DNA of 64,000 nt from Megamerina dolium (lineage: Eukaryota > Arthropoda > Insecta > Diptera > Megamerinidae): positions 51,118,929 through 51,182,928 of the forward strand of contig OY978525.1 in NCBI GenBank assembly GCA_963854835.1. Reading direction: 5' to 3'. A program made the translations under genes and the position numbers. Positions 11,390 through 22,744 of the stretch are shown here, one piece after another; position 1 is the first letter of the stretch; each line of letters begins with the position of its first letter. The notes under the pieces were generated by a model, which ran no database searches, had not been told where the DNA came from, and worked only from the letters and a program-made list of their open reading frames with translations.

Positions 11390-12310
11390 ATGTGCGACTT
11401 CTTCAATCTTATTATGTAGAAAATAATACGAGCTGCTGATCTAGGACATAATGGCACTATCTTCAACAAAAGTGTCATGCTGTTAGCGTATGGCGTCGAT
11501 ATTGACATAATCGGCATGAACACGCGAGCATCAGTGCAGCATTCTCAGAGTTGGAAAGAGAGTCGCGTCGAATGGGTCTTACGGTGAACGAGGACAAGAC
11601 GAAGTATCTAGTGTCAACAAACAAAGAGTCCCGGCGTCTTGGTCAGCACGTCACTGTTGACAACTACGCTTTTGAAGTAGTAAGGGACTTTGTCTATCTT
11701 GGAACCAGCATCAACAACTGTAATGACGTCAGCCTGGAGATATTGCAAAGGATCACTCTTGCAAACAGGTGCTACTTTGGGTTAAGTAAGCAATTGAGAA
11801 GTCGAGCTTTCTCTCGAAGAACGAAAACTACACTCTACAAGTCTCTTATTATGCCTGTCCTAACATATGGCGCTGAAGCCTGGACAATTTCCACATCGGA
11901 TGAGCGAATGCTTGGAGTTTTCGAGAGAAAAGTCCTACGCAAGATCTTTGGACCTATTTGCGTTGGTTGCGAGTACCGAATAAGGTACAACCATGAGCTG
12001 TACGAGCTATATGCCGATATTGACATAGTAAAGCGCATCAAAATCCAGCGGCTGCCCTGGCTAGGTCATGTCGAGCAAATGGAAGAACACGATCCTGCTA
12101 AGAAGGTGCTATATTCGGAACCCGCTGGAGGACGACGCAGAAGAGGAAGACCTAACTTCCGGTGGAAGGACCAAGTACTGGAGAACCTGACGGCGCTTGG
12201 AATTTCTAACTGGCGCCAGCTAGGGAAGAACAGAGATGGCTGGCAAAGCATGTTATTTCCGGCTTAACTCGATATTCGGTTGTTATGGCCACATAGGTAA
12301 GTAGTAATGC
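11390..12310 (+). pseudogene. RTE-like non-LTR retrotransposon, 3' part
   Basis: The reading frame at 11551-12267 encodes the region after the reverse transcriptase core. Visible motifs are LTVNEDKTKYLVST, the thumb-like PVLTYGAEAW, FERKVLRKIFGP, and a basic RRRRGRPNFRWKDQV near the C-terminus followed by LGISNWRQLGKNRDGW. These are typical of RTE-type insect elements. Just upstream in another frame is LLAYGVDIDIIGMNTR, where the catalytic YADD has become YGVD, so one catalytic aspartate is lost. The 3' end is GTTATGGCCACATA plus a short AGTA-like tail, matching the copy at 14515. It is 5'-truncated at the (TA)n tract and frameshifted. Confidence 0.8.
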
Positions 12311-12431
12311 AAAGCTACAACAACAAATAAACGAGTTCTCTTAAATGTTAAGCGACCTGAGCGACCATTGTGAATAGGCTACTGGAATGTGATTGGGAAA
12401 TTTTAACTAATCGACTTGTTATTGTAAATAT

Positions 12432-12829
12432 TGTTAATTTTTTATTTTGTGAACGTTTAATCCTCCTCGAATAAACCCTGTTCGATGACTGGATTCTGTC
12501 AATAATACTGCAACACTTAATTTGAACTAGCTATGTGCAACAACAATTTGTTTAATCGATACTTCTATTTACAATCGCTCTTTAATGTTACCTCTATCAC
12601 TTTTGGAATTGAATTGCTTCATTTGTTAATAAACTCGCCCTACTTATAGACTGTGGCAACAGTTCAGTATATTTCTTTATCGTTATCGAGGCTCTTCTCT
12701 TTCTTTCTCGTTGGCTTGTTCTGGCTGTCGCCTTTTCCTTTCCTTTTCTTTTTGTTGACATTTGTGTCGATGATACCATTATTCGGGCTATTCAAATTAG
12801 TGATGAATAACCATCGATACTCGTTAAAC
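12432..12829 (-). repeat. LTR of Mdg3-like gypsy element (minus)
   Basis: The reverse complement aligns with the plus-strand LTR at 50170-50608, including the start near TAACGAGTATCGATGG, a GTAAATAGAAGTAT-like stretch and the terminal region. It stands on the 3' side of the minus-strand integrase remnant at 13090-13935, so it is that element's 3' LTR. The adjacent GGGGGAAGC (plus strand GCTTCCCCC near 12870) is a candidate polypurine tract. Confidence 0.75.
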
Positions 12830-13935
12830 TGCTCTTCTCTTAATCACGTTCGTCCCGAAAAAGTTTCTTTGCTTCCCCCTGATATGGCCCAAGTCGATCT
12901 AAGTGCACTACTTTAAACTTTGCTCTTTTATTTCAGGTACGTTAAATACGATACACTACGACATTAATCTTTGCTATGATCTCATATGGTCCTTCCCAAT
13001 GAGCCTGTAGTTTAGCTCACGGGCCTTTATTCCTCTGTAGATTATGAAGCATTACAAGCTTTCTTCATATAACCCTTTCGAATTTGCTTTCAAGTCATAC
13101 ATCGCGATCGCTCTCTGATAAACTGATGTTCTTCATCCAACTGTTCTCGCTTTTCGCTAGTGTAATTACTTTCGGTGGACCTCATAGGTGTTGCGACTCT
13201 AAATTTTAAATCAGCTAGCAGTCTCAACTTGTTTCCAAAAATTGAAATTGCTGGTGTAGTGGCAGTCATATCATGTTGTGCGCATTGATATGCTATGACG
13301 AACATTGGTATATGAACATCCAAGTCTTTTTGGTATTTACCTACGATCATTCTCAGATATTCCTCCAAGATACAGTGAAACCGTTCTACCATGCCATCAG
13401 ATTGCAGATGCAAAGGTGTTGTACATGTTTTGTGTATACCCAACATACATAAGTAAGTAAGTAACATACGGAACTCATCTTGAAATAGATCTAATTCGTA
13501 ATTGCGACCTTGGTCTGAGTGTAACTTCATCGGTACACCAAAGCGAGTAATGCATTGGTTGACTTATAGATTGACAAATATACTAGCTTCTTGATTAGGA
13601 ATACTTGTTCACTGCGTTGCTTACTAAAAATATCCATAGTAATTCGCTCAAATGGAGCACCCACGGTTTATTGGTGCATTTCACCTCGACTTTTCTTAGT
13701 ACGACCTTTGGCCATTGCATATTGTTCACACTTCCGAATCCAATTAACACAATAAAATAGTTTCTTTATTTTCTCGACGGTTTTGGTGATGCCCAAATGC
13801 CCTTCACTGGAAGCTTTGTAATATTCAGCTATCACTTCGTTTATTCTTGCCTTTAGTACCATTAGAAGATCATTCATTAGTGACTTTTCCGTCCTCGCTT
13901 TGCCATTGTGCCCAGTATGGAAGTGAATATAAAGG
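12830..13935 (-). pseudogene. Mdg3-like gypsy integrase fragment
   Basis: Minus-strand frames at 13877-13668 and 13530-13090 give the integrase of a Ty3/gypsy element. First comes the HHCC-type zinc-binding region (HLGITKTVEKIKKLFYC), then the catalytic core end (MKLHSDQGRNYE) and the C-terminal part (SDGMVERFH, then EKREQLDEEHQF). PYWAQWQ-like residues in the preceding frame match the corresponding part of the copy at 49180. The stretch between the two frames is frame-shifted. Similarity to 49380-50110 places it in the same family as the 47-50 kb element. Confidence 0.8.
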
Positions 13936-14040
13936 CCAATTACATCGAGTGGAATTAAGACCGCGAGTGCAACGGAGTAATGAGACCCTTTAAGAATTTG
14001 CTTCTGACATTGAGCGCTTATGTCATCTTGCGATCTCCTG

Positions 14041-14514
14041 TAATGCGGAAGAATACGTGGAGAAAATAAAAACTGAAGGTTGATGGAGGAGTATTTAAGT
14101 CAACAGATACAAGGGTATGCAAATGTCGAGTTTCTATTGAACATCGGTTACCAGCATAGTGTAAACATCAAACAAATATTGGCATGTCAACGCCAAGAGA
14201 TTCCAGCAAAATCAGAAGCGGTAATTTGAGCAGAAATGAATGTGAATGATGGGACAGGCAAGTTGTGGATAGTGGAAACGGATAAACAAATAAAAAATAA
14301 GAAGAATACTTAATCCAACTAGTACACTTACAGTTGTAAGTAAAGGAATGGTCATCGTCAGGAAGTTACTGCCATAGTAGTCTACGAAAAGGATTCGCCG
14401 ATGAAAAGTGAAAAATCGTGAACTCCTAGAGCATAATTAAAACTACAGGTGGAAGAATGAGCCGGAGTGCTTACCGTACATCAAAAGGAAAAGGCTTTAC
14501 AACTATTGGAGAAG
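14041..14514 (+). pseudogene. Mdg3-like gypsy protease-RT linker fragment
   Basis: This plus-strand stretch aligns with 47860-48332 of the related gypsy copy (shared motifs GCATGTCAACGC, AGCAAAATCAGAAGCGG and GTCAGGAAGTTACTGCC) and contains several stops. Its orientation is opposite to the integrase fragment just upstream, so the two pieces are either from different copies or separated by an inversion. Confidence 0.75.
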
Positions 14515-15402
14515 TTACTTACTTACTTACTTATGTGGCCATTATAACCGACAATCGATTTAGGCCGAATCTAGGATGCTTCGCCAGCCAGCTCTTTTCT
14601 CCGCTAGCTGGCACCAGTTAGAAATTCGAAGCGCTGACAAGTTCTCCAGTACTTGATCTTTACACCGGAGGTCAGGTCATCCTCTTCCGCGTCGTCCACC
14701 AGCGGGTTCCGAATATAATACCTTCTTAGCTGGAGTGTGTTCTTCCACTCGTTCGACAGGACATAGCCAGCGGAGCCGCTGAATTTTAAAGTGATTTACT
14801 ATGTCAATGTCGGCATACAGCTCATACAGTTCACGGTTACACCTTATTCGATACTCGTCACCAACACAAATAGGTCCAAAGATTTTACGTAGGACTTTTC
14901 TCTCGAAAACTCCGAGCACTCTCTCATCTGAGGTGGAAATTTTCCAAGCTTTGGTGCAGTATGTAAGGACTGGCATGATGAGAGACTTGTAGAATGTGGT
15001 TTTCGTTGCTTGAGAGAGGGCCCGACTTCTCAATTGCTTACTTTGTCCAAAGTATCAACTGTTAGTAAAAGTGATCCTTCGCAATATCTGCAGGCTGACG
15101 TCATTACTGGTGTTAATGCTGGTTCCAAGATAGATAAAGTCCTTCACTACTACAAACGCGTAGTTATCAAGAGTGACGTGCTGTCCAAGACGCAGGGACT
15201 CTTTGTTAGTTGATATTAGGTACTTCGTTTTGCCCTCGTTCACCGTATGATCCATTCCAAACGACTCTCTTTGGAACTCTGAGAATGCTACACTGACTCC
15301 TCGCGTGTTCACACCGTCAATGTCATCGGCACACGCATATAGCATGAGCTTCGTAGGAATACCGAACTCATACATTAATCCCTTACCGGACTGTCGAGAG
15401 TG
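14515..15402 (-). pseudogene. RTE-like element, 3' half
   Basis: Minus-strand frames at 15375-15055 and 15033-14677 give YEFGIPTKLM, then ACADDIDGVNTRG (the YADD box with Y changed to C), VNEGKTKYLIST, SDERVLGVFERKVLRKIFGP and a C-terminal RRGRG. A deletion has joined the FGIPTKL segment directly to the YADD region. The 3' end carries an AAGT-type simple-repeat tail (plus strand TTACTTACTTACTTACTTA at 14515-14533), characteristic of RTE-like 3' ends. The 5' half continues at 18241-19168 beyond a Jockey insertion. Confidence 0.85.
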
Positions 15403-15547
15403 GCTTTATATTTTTTTTTTTTCAAGCTTTTCTTTCTAAAATTACTTTTAAACTAACAATAAGTAATCAAATCTTACAAACTAACTAAAATTATGTGATA
15501 TTCCCAACGTTCCATCACAATTTGTTGAGTCACGAGGTATAGCAATT

Positions 15548-17980
15548 TCACAGCATATTCAGTGTGTCTTTTCTTTTTAATCGACGATGCCCCGTGCTCA
15601 GCAACAATTGCCTAGCAAGGGGATTCGGATGACTGTGTAATTTTTGAATGTAGCTTCTGCAGGACATTGCAACTTCCTCAGAAACTGTGGGTATATTTAA
15701 ATCTCGATGGATGTTAACGTTCCTCATATACCAAGGCGCGTTTACAATAATTCGCAGACACTTGGATTGTATTCGCTGCAATTTTTCGATATTTGAGGGA
15801 GATGCGGTGCCCCAAAACTGAATACCATAAGTCCAGATTGGCTTCAGGATTGCTTTATATAATAGCACTTTGTATTCGAGATTCAACTTTGATCTTTTGT
15901 GTAACAGCCACCATAAATGATTAATTTTAAGCTTGATCTGAGTTTTCTTTGCCTCTATGTGATTTTTCCAGGTCAGCCTTCTGTCGAGGTGAATAGCCAA
16001 GTACTTTGTTGAGGAACATTGTGGAACTGATTGGCCATTAATTTTAAGTGGGGGACATGTATCTTGCCTTAGCGTGAAGGTTACATGTACGCTCTTTGAT
16101 TCATTGAATTTTATACGCCATTATGCTAGCCAGATTTCGAGAGAATCGATATGAGTCTGCAGGAGTTTAGTAGCTTCTATGGGGTTAGAGCGAGAGCACA
16201 ATATTGCCGTATCATCTGCAAAGGTCGATATAAATGTATAGTTATTGCTGGGCATATCTGTAGTGTATAAGAGATACAGTAAGGGGCCTCAAAAGTGTTC
16301 CTTATCAGAGTTACAATGCGGTGGACTTGTTCTATTGTGCCGTGCTGTTTTCTAAATCCAAACTGATGTTGAGGAATCAGTTGGTTGAGATTAATAAATG
16401 GAGTTATATTCATGACAAGTAGCTTTTCGAATACTTTAGAGAGTAGAGGCAGGAGGCTGATAGGTCTGTACGATGCATTTTTTGTAGGGTCTTTTCCTGG
16501 ATTTGCTATCATAATAATTTTTGAAGTTTTCCAGCATTTGGGATAGTGTTTAATACGAAGGATAGCATTGAAAATGTGCATGAGATGAATTACTGAAGCC
16601 GGAGGTAGCTCTTTTATCATTTTACCGGTAATTTTATCTGGACCAGGTGATTTTTTTGGGTTTAAATCTTTATAAATTGCTTTGAATATGTCCTTTTTTA
16701 ATTTTGAGCGTTATTGAGCAAGGTTGAGAAGTTAATATTGGTAATGAGGACTGTGAAGAGGGTGGATTGGGTGTAAACACACTTTTTAGGTGGTTTGCAA
16801 AAGCCAAACCCTTCTCACAGTTGCTTCTAGCCCAATTACCGTCACTCAAACTGATGGGGGAATCAGTGAGAATTGGCCTATTTGAGTTTTTTGCTTATTT
16901 CCACAAAGAGTAGTCTGACGCTTCACCAGGTGTTAATTTGGCTATATGCTCTTCTAACTCTTTGTTGTTTTTATTTTTTAAGGCTTGCTTTAACTTTCGA
17001 GTGCAATGCTGTAGCTGTGTTTTCAGATTCGGTGATCTGAATTGTTGCCATTGCCTTCGGAGTTTTCTTTTCTGTCTTACTAACAATTCAATGTCGGCTG
17101 GTGTGTATGGGCTATAGTTTGATTGCTTGCATATCCTTGTGCAGGTGGCTGAGCTGAGAGCTAATGAGAGCAGCTGGTTGAATTTTTCGAGTGCTGAGTC
17201 TACATCGTGTCCATTTCTTAATACAGTACTCAGAGGAAGATGGGAATTTATATATTTCTTGAATTTTAACCAGTCTATTTTCTTTCTAACGCAATTGCTT
17301 TGGGGGCTTGGTGATTTTATAGATATTACCGTGGGTGAGTGGTCAGATGATAGATCATAATTACACTCTGTGGAGATATTTTCCATCTGCAAACCTTTGG
17401 CGACTCCAAAGTCTATGAGATCGGGTATCTTCCTCTTGTCCGTCGGCCAATATGTCGGTTGACCATTTGAAATAACATCGTAGCCGTGATGTTAGTTAGT
17501 GATGATTGAACATAGTCTTCTGCCTTTTGGAGTTATTAAGCGGTAGCCCCAGTGAGTGTGTTTGGCGTTGAAATCGTCAGCAACCAAGAATTTGCTACCA
17601 AGAGTTGAGAAAAATTCTTTATATTACTGTTCGGTAATACTGTATCTTGGGAGACACTATATCGCAGATATTACTAGCTTAGAGATGTATTCTTCCAGAC
17701 ATATAGATGTTGCTTGCAAGTAGACGCTACTGAAATCTTCGAGAACATGATGTTTTATACTGCTTTGTATCGACATGGCAGTTCCTCCGCGTGCCTTACC
17801 ATGCGGATAATTTGTGGTGTACAGTTTGTAATATGGTATTTGGTAGCAATTTTTGTCAGTGTAATGGGTCTCAGATATCATCATTATGTCGATCTGGCTG
17901 GATTCATGGAATTGAATTAGCTCCAAACGGTGCTGGCTTAAGCCGTTGGCGTTCCAGTGGCATATCTTGAGACAACTCAT
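15548..17980 (-). pseudogene. Jockey family A ORF2 (endonuclease-RT), broken
   Basis: The order on the minus strand is an endonuclease start (KICHWNANGLSQ, then MMISETHYTD) at 17980-17657. A pre-RT region follows at 17392-16895 (SSDHSP, LLVRQKRKLRRQWQ). RT fingers come at 16620-16177 (ASYRPISLLPLLSKVFEKLL, QFGFRKQHGT), and the C-terminal region is at 16000-15548 (LDRRLTWKNHIEAKK, LKPIWTYGIQFW). The RT palm is missing: the sequence jumps from LIRNTFEA to the segment just before the FADD box, deleting the first catalytic aspartate region. Stops and frameshifts are also present. The protein would normally nick DNA and prime reverse transcription; this copy cannot. Confidence 0.85.
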
Positions 17981-18229
17981 GGTCTGGATAGCAATGTTTG
18001 GAGTAACATCGATTGATTTTTCATCATTTCTTTCATCATTGTTTGCATTGAGTTCATGAATTGGTTCATATTCTGAATTAATGTTTGAAGCAAATGTTCA
18101 AGGGTACTTGGCTGTTGGGTGGGCAGTGAGTGTTTCTGCTTATTATTTACATTGCTTTGTTGGTGTGGGTTTTGTTTTAACACGCTAGCGTATGAATTGG
18201 TTTGATTCTTGTTTGGGATTGCAGAGAAG
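17977..18229 (-). pseudogene. Jockey family A gag, C-terminal remnant
   Basis: The minus-strand frame contributes SAIPNKNQTNSYASVLKQ through MKEMMKNQSMLLQTLLSRP, matching the end of gag at 59160-59410. The frame upstream of 18229 (IGPYQCGFTPCKSSIDQIF) belongs to the interrupted RTE element, so the apparent 135-residue protein is a chimera of two elements. The stop overlaps the ORF2 start as ATGA. Confidence 0.85.
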
Positions 18230-18240
18230 ATTGCTTTATA

Positions 18241-19168
18241 ATTAACAAATATATGGTGTGTCGATCTGTTAATCTTGGGTCTTCTCCAGATTTGGCGCAA
18301 TGTGAAAATCTGGTCGATGCTGGATTTACAAGGTGTGAAGCCACACTGATAAGGTCCAATCAGGTTGTTAAGGATAGGTTTCAATCTTTTGCACAGTACC
18401 TTCGATAGAACGTTGTATGAGATGCTAAGAAGACTTATTCAATGGTAGCTGACGCAAATTGTGGGGTCTTCTTACGTACGGGTCAGAGAACACTGAGCCT
18501 TCAATCATCGGGCATGCTTTCATCCGACCATATTCTGCTTAAGAGCTGGTGCATGCTGGTGAGCAACGCATTACTTCCGGTCTTAAACAACTCCGTAGGC
18601 AGGCCATCAGCACCTACAGCTTTGTTGTTTTTCAGCCTAGAAATGGAGTTTCTGACCTCATCGTGGTTGAGTGGTGAATCATCTATACCATCATCCGTGA
18701 TTGGAGAGTTCGGGAGATCTCCTCCACTAACGTGGAGAAGTGCTCCCTCCATTAACTCAATACACTCTGGACACCTGTAACCAGATTTCCATTGTTGTCA
18801 CGACAGGAAGAGGCTCCGGAATTCTAAGAACTTTAGCGCCTGATCTTCTCAAAAAATGTTCGAATCTCATTCCTGTCTCTAGTCATCTCGAGCTCACTAC
18901 ACTCGCGTCTTTCTTGCTCTCTTTTCTTACGCTTGGAAAGACATTTCTCTGTACCGCTCCTTAACAGATAGCGTGGTACCTGCACGCAGGGTAAGCGGCG
19001 TCTATCTCTCGTGAACATACCACTCATTCCACAGAGGCCAGTGGAGACCGATTACCTTCACAGCAGCAGTAGCCATGGATTGGGATATATGTGTCCACTG
19101 TACGCATGTATCATTAAGAGCGGGGTTGTTCTGCATAAGCAGATCCGATAATCGTGTGGTAGAAGCAT
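18241..19168 (-). pseudogene. RTE-like element, 5' half of interrupted copy
   Basis: Minus-strand frames give a basic RERRECSELEMTRDRNEIRTFFEKIRR stretch (about 18833-18915), an RT-finger segment ISRLKNNKAVGADGLPTELF (18501-18752) and LIGPYQCGFTPCKSSIDQIF followed by THHIFVNYKA at the Jockey insertion point. The next RTE residues reappear after the Jockey poly-A at 15402. The 5' end meets the gypsy LTR at about 19165, so the element is 5'-truncated there or was joined by rearrangement. Confidence 0.8.
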
Positions 19169-19400
19169 TTGTTTGTAACTTTTCCTTAGATAACTTATTT
19201 ACTAGAACTTACCAGTTTTACTCTTCTTCCAAACTGTAGCTCTTTCTTGCACGAAACAATTAGTTTTTCAATATAGTTGTATTTAAAAGTATGTATTTAT
19301 TTTGTCAATCCGTTTTTTCCTTCACCATGTAGTTCTTATTTAACAATGAGGGTTTTTTATATTTTTTTCCGTTCATTATGTATATATATATTTACTTGTA

Positions 19401-19640
19401 ACAGGATGCTAAATCCTTCACAATATAACTTTCACTTTTTATAGGACGTTAAATCCTTCACAATTTAAATTCTATTTATATAGGATGTTAAATCCTGCAC
19501 AATGTAACTTCCACTTTTTATAGGATGTTAAATCCTTCACAATATAACTTCTTTTTTTATAGGATGTTAAATTCTTCGCAATGTAACTTTTACTTTTATA
19601 GGATGTTAAATAATTCACAATGTAACTTCTACTTTTTGTT
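19401..19640. repeat. LTR minisatellite, about 40-bp unit, six copies
   Basis: Six degenerate units contain TAGGATGTTAAATCCTTCAC followed by AATRTAACTTCTACTTTT. The corresponding LTR at 37390-37460 has only two units, so copy number varies between LTRs of the same family. Confidence 0.85.
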
Positions 19641-20150
19641 CAAACTAACTCGCTCTTCGAGATATCTACTTATCTAGACTGCCTTTATTTCAGCCGCCCT
19701 CTAAGTCTATATAGCCTAATGTATGTGAAGTAATTTACAGTTTAACCCCGTTTTCAGATAAAAGAATTTCTGAAGAAATTGCAATTTCTTAAGTAGGTCG
19801 ATTCATTGCAATTTCTTCACTAGGTCATAATTACAACTACTTTTTAGTAGGCCATCATTATTATTTGTTTTTAATACTTATTGTTGTAAATATTGTGCGT
19901 ACGTTAAATATTATGTACGCATGGTTGTTGCTTATTTTGTTTTTGTTTTTCTAATGTAATGGTTCTTTTTCTTTTTACTCTGTATGGTTGCTAAATTATT
20001 TCATAATCATACAGTGAGTTACCATAATCCTGACCATGCATTTTTATAAGCGTACGATACATTGGTTATGATCATTATATTAATGATTACAGGGATATTC
20101 ATAAAGTATACACACATAATAGTATCACATAATAATTTAACATAATAGTA

Positions 20151-20604
20151 GCTGCATTCTTTTGTAACTGAGTTGCAAAAGAACATCAACACGCATTTAA
20201 TTTCCCTTTTACTTCAATATAATTTCCCTTTAGTTACTTAGCAACGCTGGTGGTATATATAGTTTTTCGTGAAATTTGTAAACGAATTAAAAACAAAAAG
20301 AAGCAATTCTGCGGAATCTGTGGTAAATATATTCGTTTATTTAAAATAAATTTTTATTTGCACTTGCTTTATTTTGCTTATTTTTGTTTATATTTACAAT
20401 AATTTGACGTGTTGTTGAAATTTCCCAAGCACATTCCAGTAGTCTATTCACAATAGTGCTGTTTTTTTACTTTCCAACACTATAACTCAGGTCGATTAAA
20501 ATATAAGCAACTTCAATTTAACTCGGTTAAAATAGACGATGTCGCTTATTTTTGTTGTTGCTTTGAATGCAGTTCGGCAAATAAGCTAGTGGCTAGTATA
20601 AGAT
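20151..20604 (+). mobile_element. MITE with palindromic end, right end lost
   Basis: It starts GCTGCATTCTTTTGTAACTG after a TA at 20149-20150 and is nearly collinear with the element at 37678-38152. The right inverted repeat is missing: homology stops at TTCGGCAAATAAG and only GGCTA remains before the host LTR resumes at about 20605. The related LTR at 45.9 kb lacks this insertion. Confidence 0.75.
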
Positions 20605-20685
20605 AATAGTAATATTAATGTAACATTTGTAGTGAGTCAAAATACATAAATTAGACAAGCATTATTTTGACTCACAATATCCCTC

Positions 20686-21624
20686 CCACTATTATGAAGA
20701 AAAAATTATCAATTTGAAAGATTGATAGTTTTTTCTTTTAAAAATTAAATTTACAAATTATTTAGATAATATATTTTTAGTTTTAAAACGTATATACTGT
20801 GTATTTATATGTGTATCTTAGTATTTTATACCTATTGTTATAAGTTATTAACTTCTACTGGCAATCTACCACTTCGGATGCTGATTTTCTTGGTTCCCTG
20901 TTTCTGTTGAGCCGCTTTCTTCTGTTGTACTGTGATTAGTCGACGTTGTTGTTTTATTGTGTAGAAGAGTATTTATTTGGAATGTAGAATTTTGCTCGCT
21001 GCACTGCACTCTTTCACCTTTACGTTTTCAGGCGTGAAGTAGACCATTGTTCCAATTGGCTGAGTTGTAGGACTAATTTTTTCTCTTTCATCGGTGCTAC
21101 TGTTGTATAACACGTAGATTTCTTGCTCACTGTGATATACCGTGGTGTCCAACGTTTGAATGGTTATTACATTACTCCTTTGTAGCATCAGCGTTGTTGA
21201 GGTGTTATCGTGTCTCCTTTTGATACTCGTATAACTAATGATTTAATCTGCTTATTAAGTGCTTATCTTTTTATTTTTTATACTTCAGCATTATTTACAA
21301 AATAGAAGATCAATGATCGTTATGTAACACCCTGTAACCCATCGTCAAATGCGCGACAACTGAGTCAACAATAGGCGTTCACTATCCAAATAAAAACGTA
21401 ACACATGAGTCTTGTATGTACACACTGTGTATTGCTGCTGTTATATCAAACAGTCTAAGTATTTCATGAGAATGCTGCTTATTCTGTTGACTTTATTTAA
21501 CGCTGTACCACTTGGTTCTGGATATTAGAAATTATGTATATGTATGTAACCTCAACTCGATTACCTATTTGGTCTCTGTTAACATCGCTGTCTAAATCTT
21601 TTCCGGTGTGTAAACCTTGCTGTG
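20686..21624. other. Region between gypsy pol and 3' LTR; possible env remnant, unproven
   Basis: In errantivirus-like gypsy elements the env gene would lie between the pol end (22745) and the 3' LTR (20685). A 71-codon minus frame at 20973-21188 lies here, but I recognise no envelope motif. The region is AT-rich and full of stops, so I do not call a gene. Confidence 0.3.
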
Positions 21625-21979
21625 CGGGTGCCGTGGTTCAGTGGATAGTTCGTTGTCTTTCTGATCTGTAGGTCGTGGGTTCAATCCCCGGTTGTAGCAT
21701 AACAAAATTTAATATCGAAAAGATTTTTCTTTCGAAAGGTACCCACCTGCCGGCAAGAATTCTTAAAAGAGCTCTGTGACAAAATTAAGTTAAAGTGATG
21801 TCACAAGGGTTTTGCCGTTCGGAACCGGCTAATATAAATAGGTCCCTTCTAATGCTGTCCAAATTTAACACGCACAACAGTATTGGAAGAGAAAATCGGT
21901 GGTATCACAATGGCTCTTTCTGGCCTAAGTGTGTCCTCTCAGAGAGAGGGCAGCCACATAACCTAACCTAACCTAAACC
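21625..21979 (+). mobile_element. tRNA-derived SINE with CCTAA tail
   Basis: The head contains GGTTCAGTGGATAG (A-box-like) and GGGTTCAATCCCCGG (B-box). The body carries the family motifs GGTACCCACCTGCCGGCAAG, AGTGATGTCACAAG, CCGTTCGGAACCGGCTAA and TAGGTCCCTTCTAATGCTG. The 3' end is GCAGCCACATAA plus three CCTAA units. It sits inside the gypsy region downstream of pol. It is longer at the 3' end than the copies at 34788 and 51601. Confidence 0.85.
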
Positions 21980-22744
21980 ATGCTGGATAAGTTGTCTTTC
22001 TACTGGTCAACGTTCCTCTCTACTTGAGACGGCGAGATTACCAGTAATATACCTATTCAATTATTTTCTACAAACTCTTAAATTTTTCTTTTTAATTTTC
22101 ATAATAACACCTACATAATAGTCGTAGTAAAATATAAATATAAATTAGACTTTTGTTTTATAAAATTTGTAGTTGTGATGTTTTTACAAAGTTTTATAAT
22201 TTTACTTTAAACGGTTTTTATGTTTATTGTATATAATGTAAGTTTTATATATTAATTTATCTCTCTAAAAATTTTAAGCTATAGTATAATTGTATATAAT
22301 TTTAATATATTGTATATTGTATAATTTAATAACAACGCTGCAATTTTCTTCTGTTGCAATAACAAACTTACCTGCACTATTCAATTGTGCTTATTTTCAT
22401 CTTAGACCGTGGAAGATGGAATAGTAACCCGTTATGTTAATTTTCTCCATTTATTCTATAACTTCTGTCTACTATTGCTATGACTGACCTATTTTTCATA
22501 ACGATTTTCTAAAACTATGTATTTCAATACTAAGTCGAATTTAACTATTTAATTGCTTAAAATGCCTAATTAATTAATTCGCCGGTGCTCATGAGTATCA
22601 ACACACCGAATTACAATTCAACGCGATGCATTGCGACAGATTTAACTAATAGTTCTTACTTCACACTATTGTATTTTATATCCTAACTGAATTTTTTTTC
22701 TTCTACCAGAAACACTACTAATTAATTAAACTACTATTACTTAT
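21980..22744. other. AT-rich stretch after gypsy pol, no gene recognised
   Basis: Dense in stops on both strands. It lies within the gypsy element between pol and the 3' LTR. Confidence 0.4.

Larger units (their letters stand above)
15411..18232 (-). mobile_element. Jockey-clade element, family A, 5'-truncated copy (minus)
   Basis: A non-LTR element with a poly-A tail (T-run about 15411-15422) whose sequence matches the plus-strand copy at 57606-62058. It is flanked by an 8-bp target duplication GCTTTATA at 15403-15410 and 18233-18240. Its 5' end lies in late gag. It sits inside an RTE-like element in the same orientation. Loss of most of gag, an internal RT deletion and frameshifts make it defective. 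Confidence 0.9.
19165..20685 (-). repeat. LTR of 17.6/297-like gypsy element (3' LTR, minus)
   Basis: The reverse complement begins TGTGAGTCAAAATAATGC and matches the LTRs at 37196-38611 and 45899-46895 over most of their length. Shared parts include an inverted GAGTCAAAAT/ATTTTGACTC near its start and a TATA-like TATATAGCC context. It is preceded on the minus strand by a purine-rich GTGGGAGGGATA, a candidate polypurine tract. It holds a minisatellite (19401-19640) and a MITE (20151-20604). The LTR end near 19165 is imprecise because RTE-like sequence abuts it. Confidence 0.75.

Noticed and set aside
19401..19640. CRISPR-like array
   Set aside because: Units are contiguous and degenerate without unique spacers, and the locus is an insect LTR.
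20973..21188. Envelope gene of the gypsy element
   Set aside because: Position fits, but 71 codons without fusion-peptide, furin or membrane motifs cannot support it.
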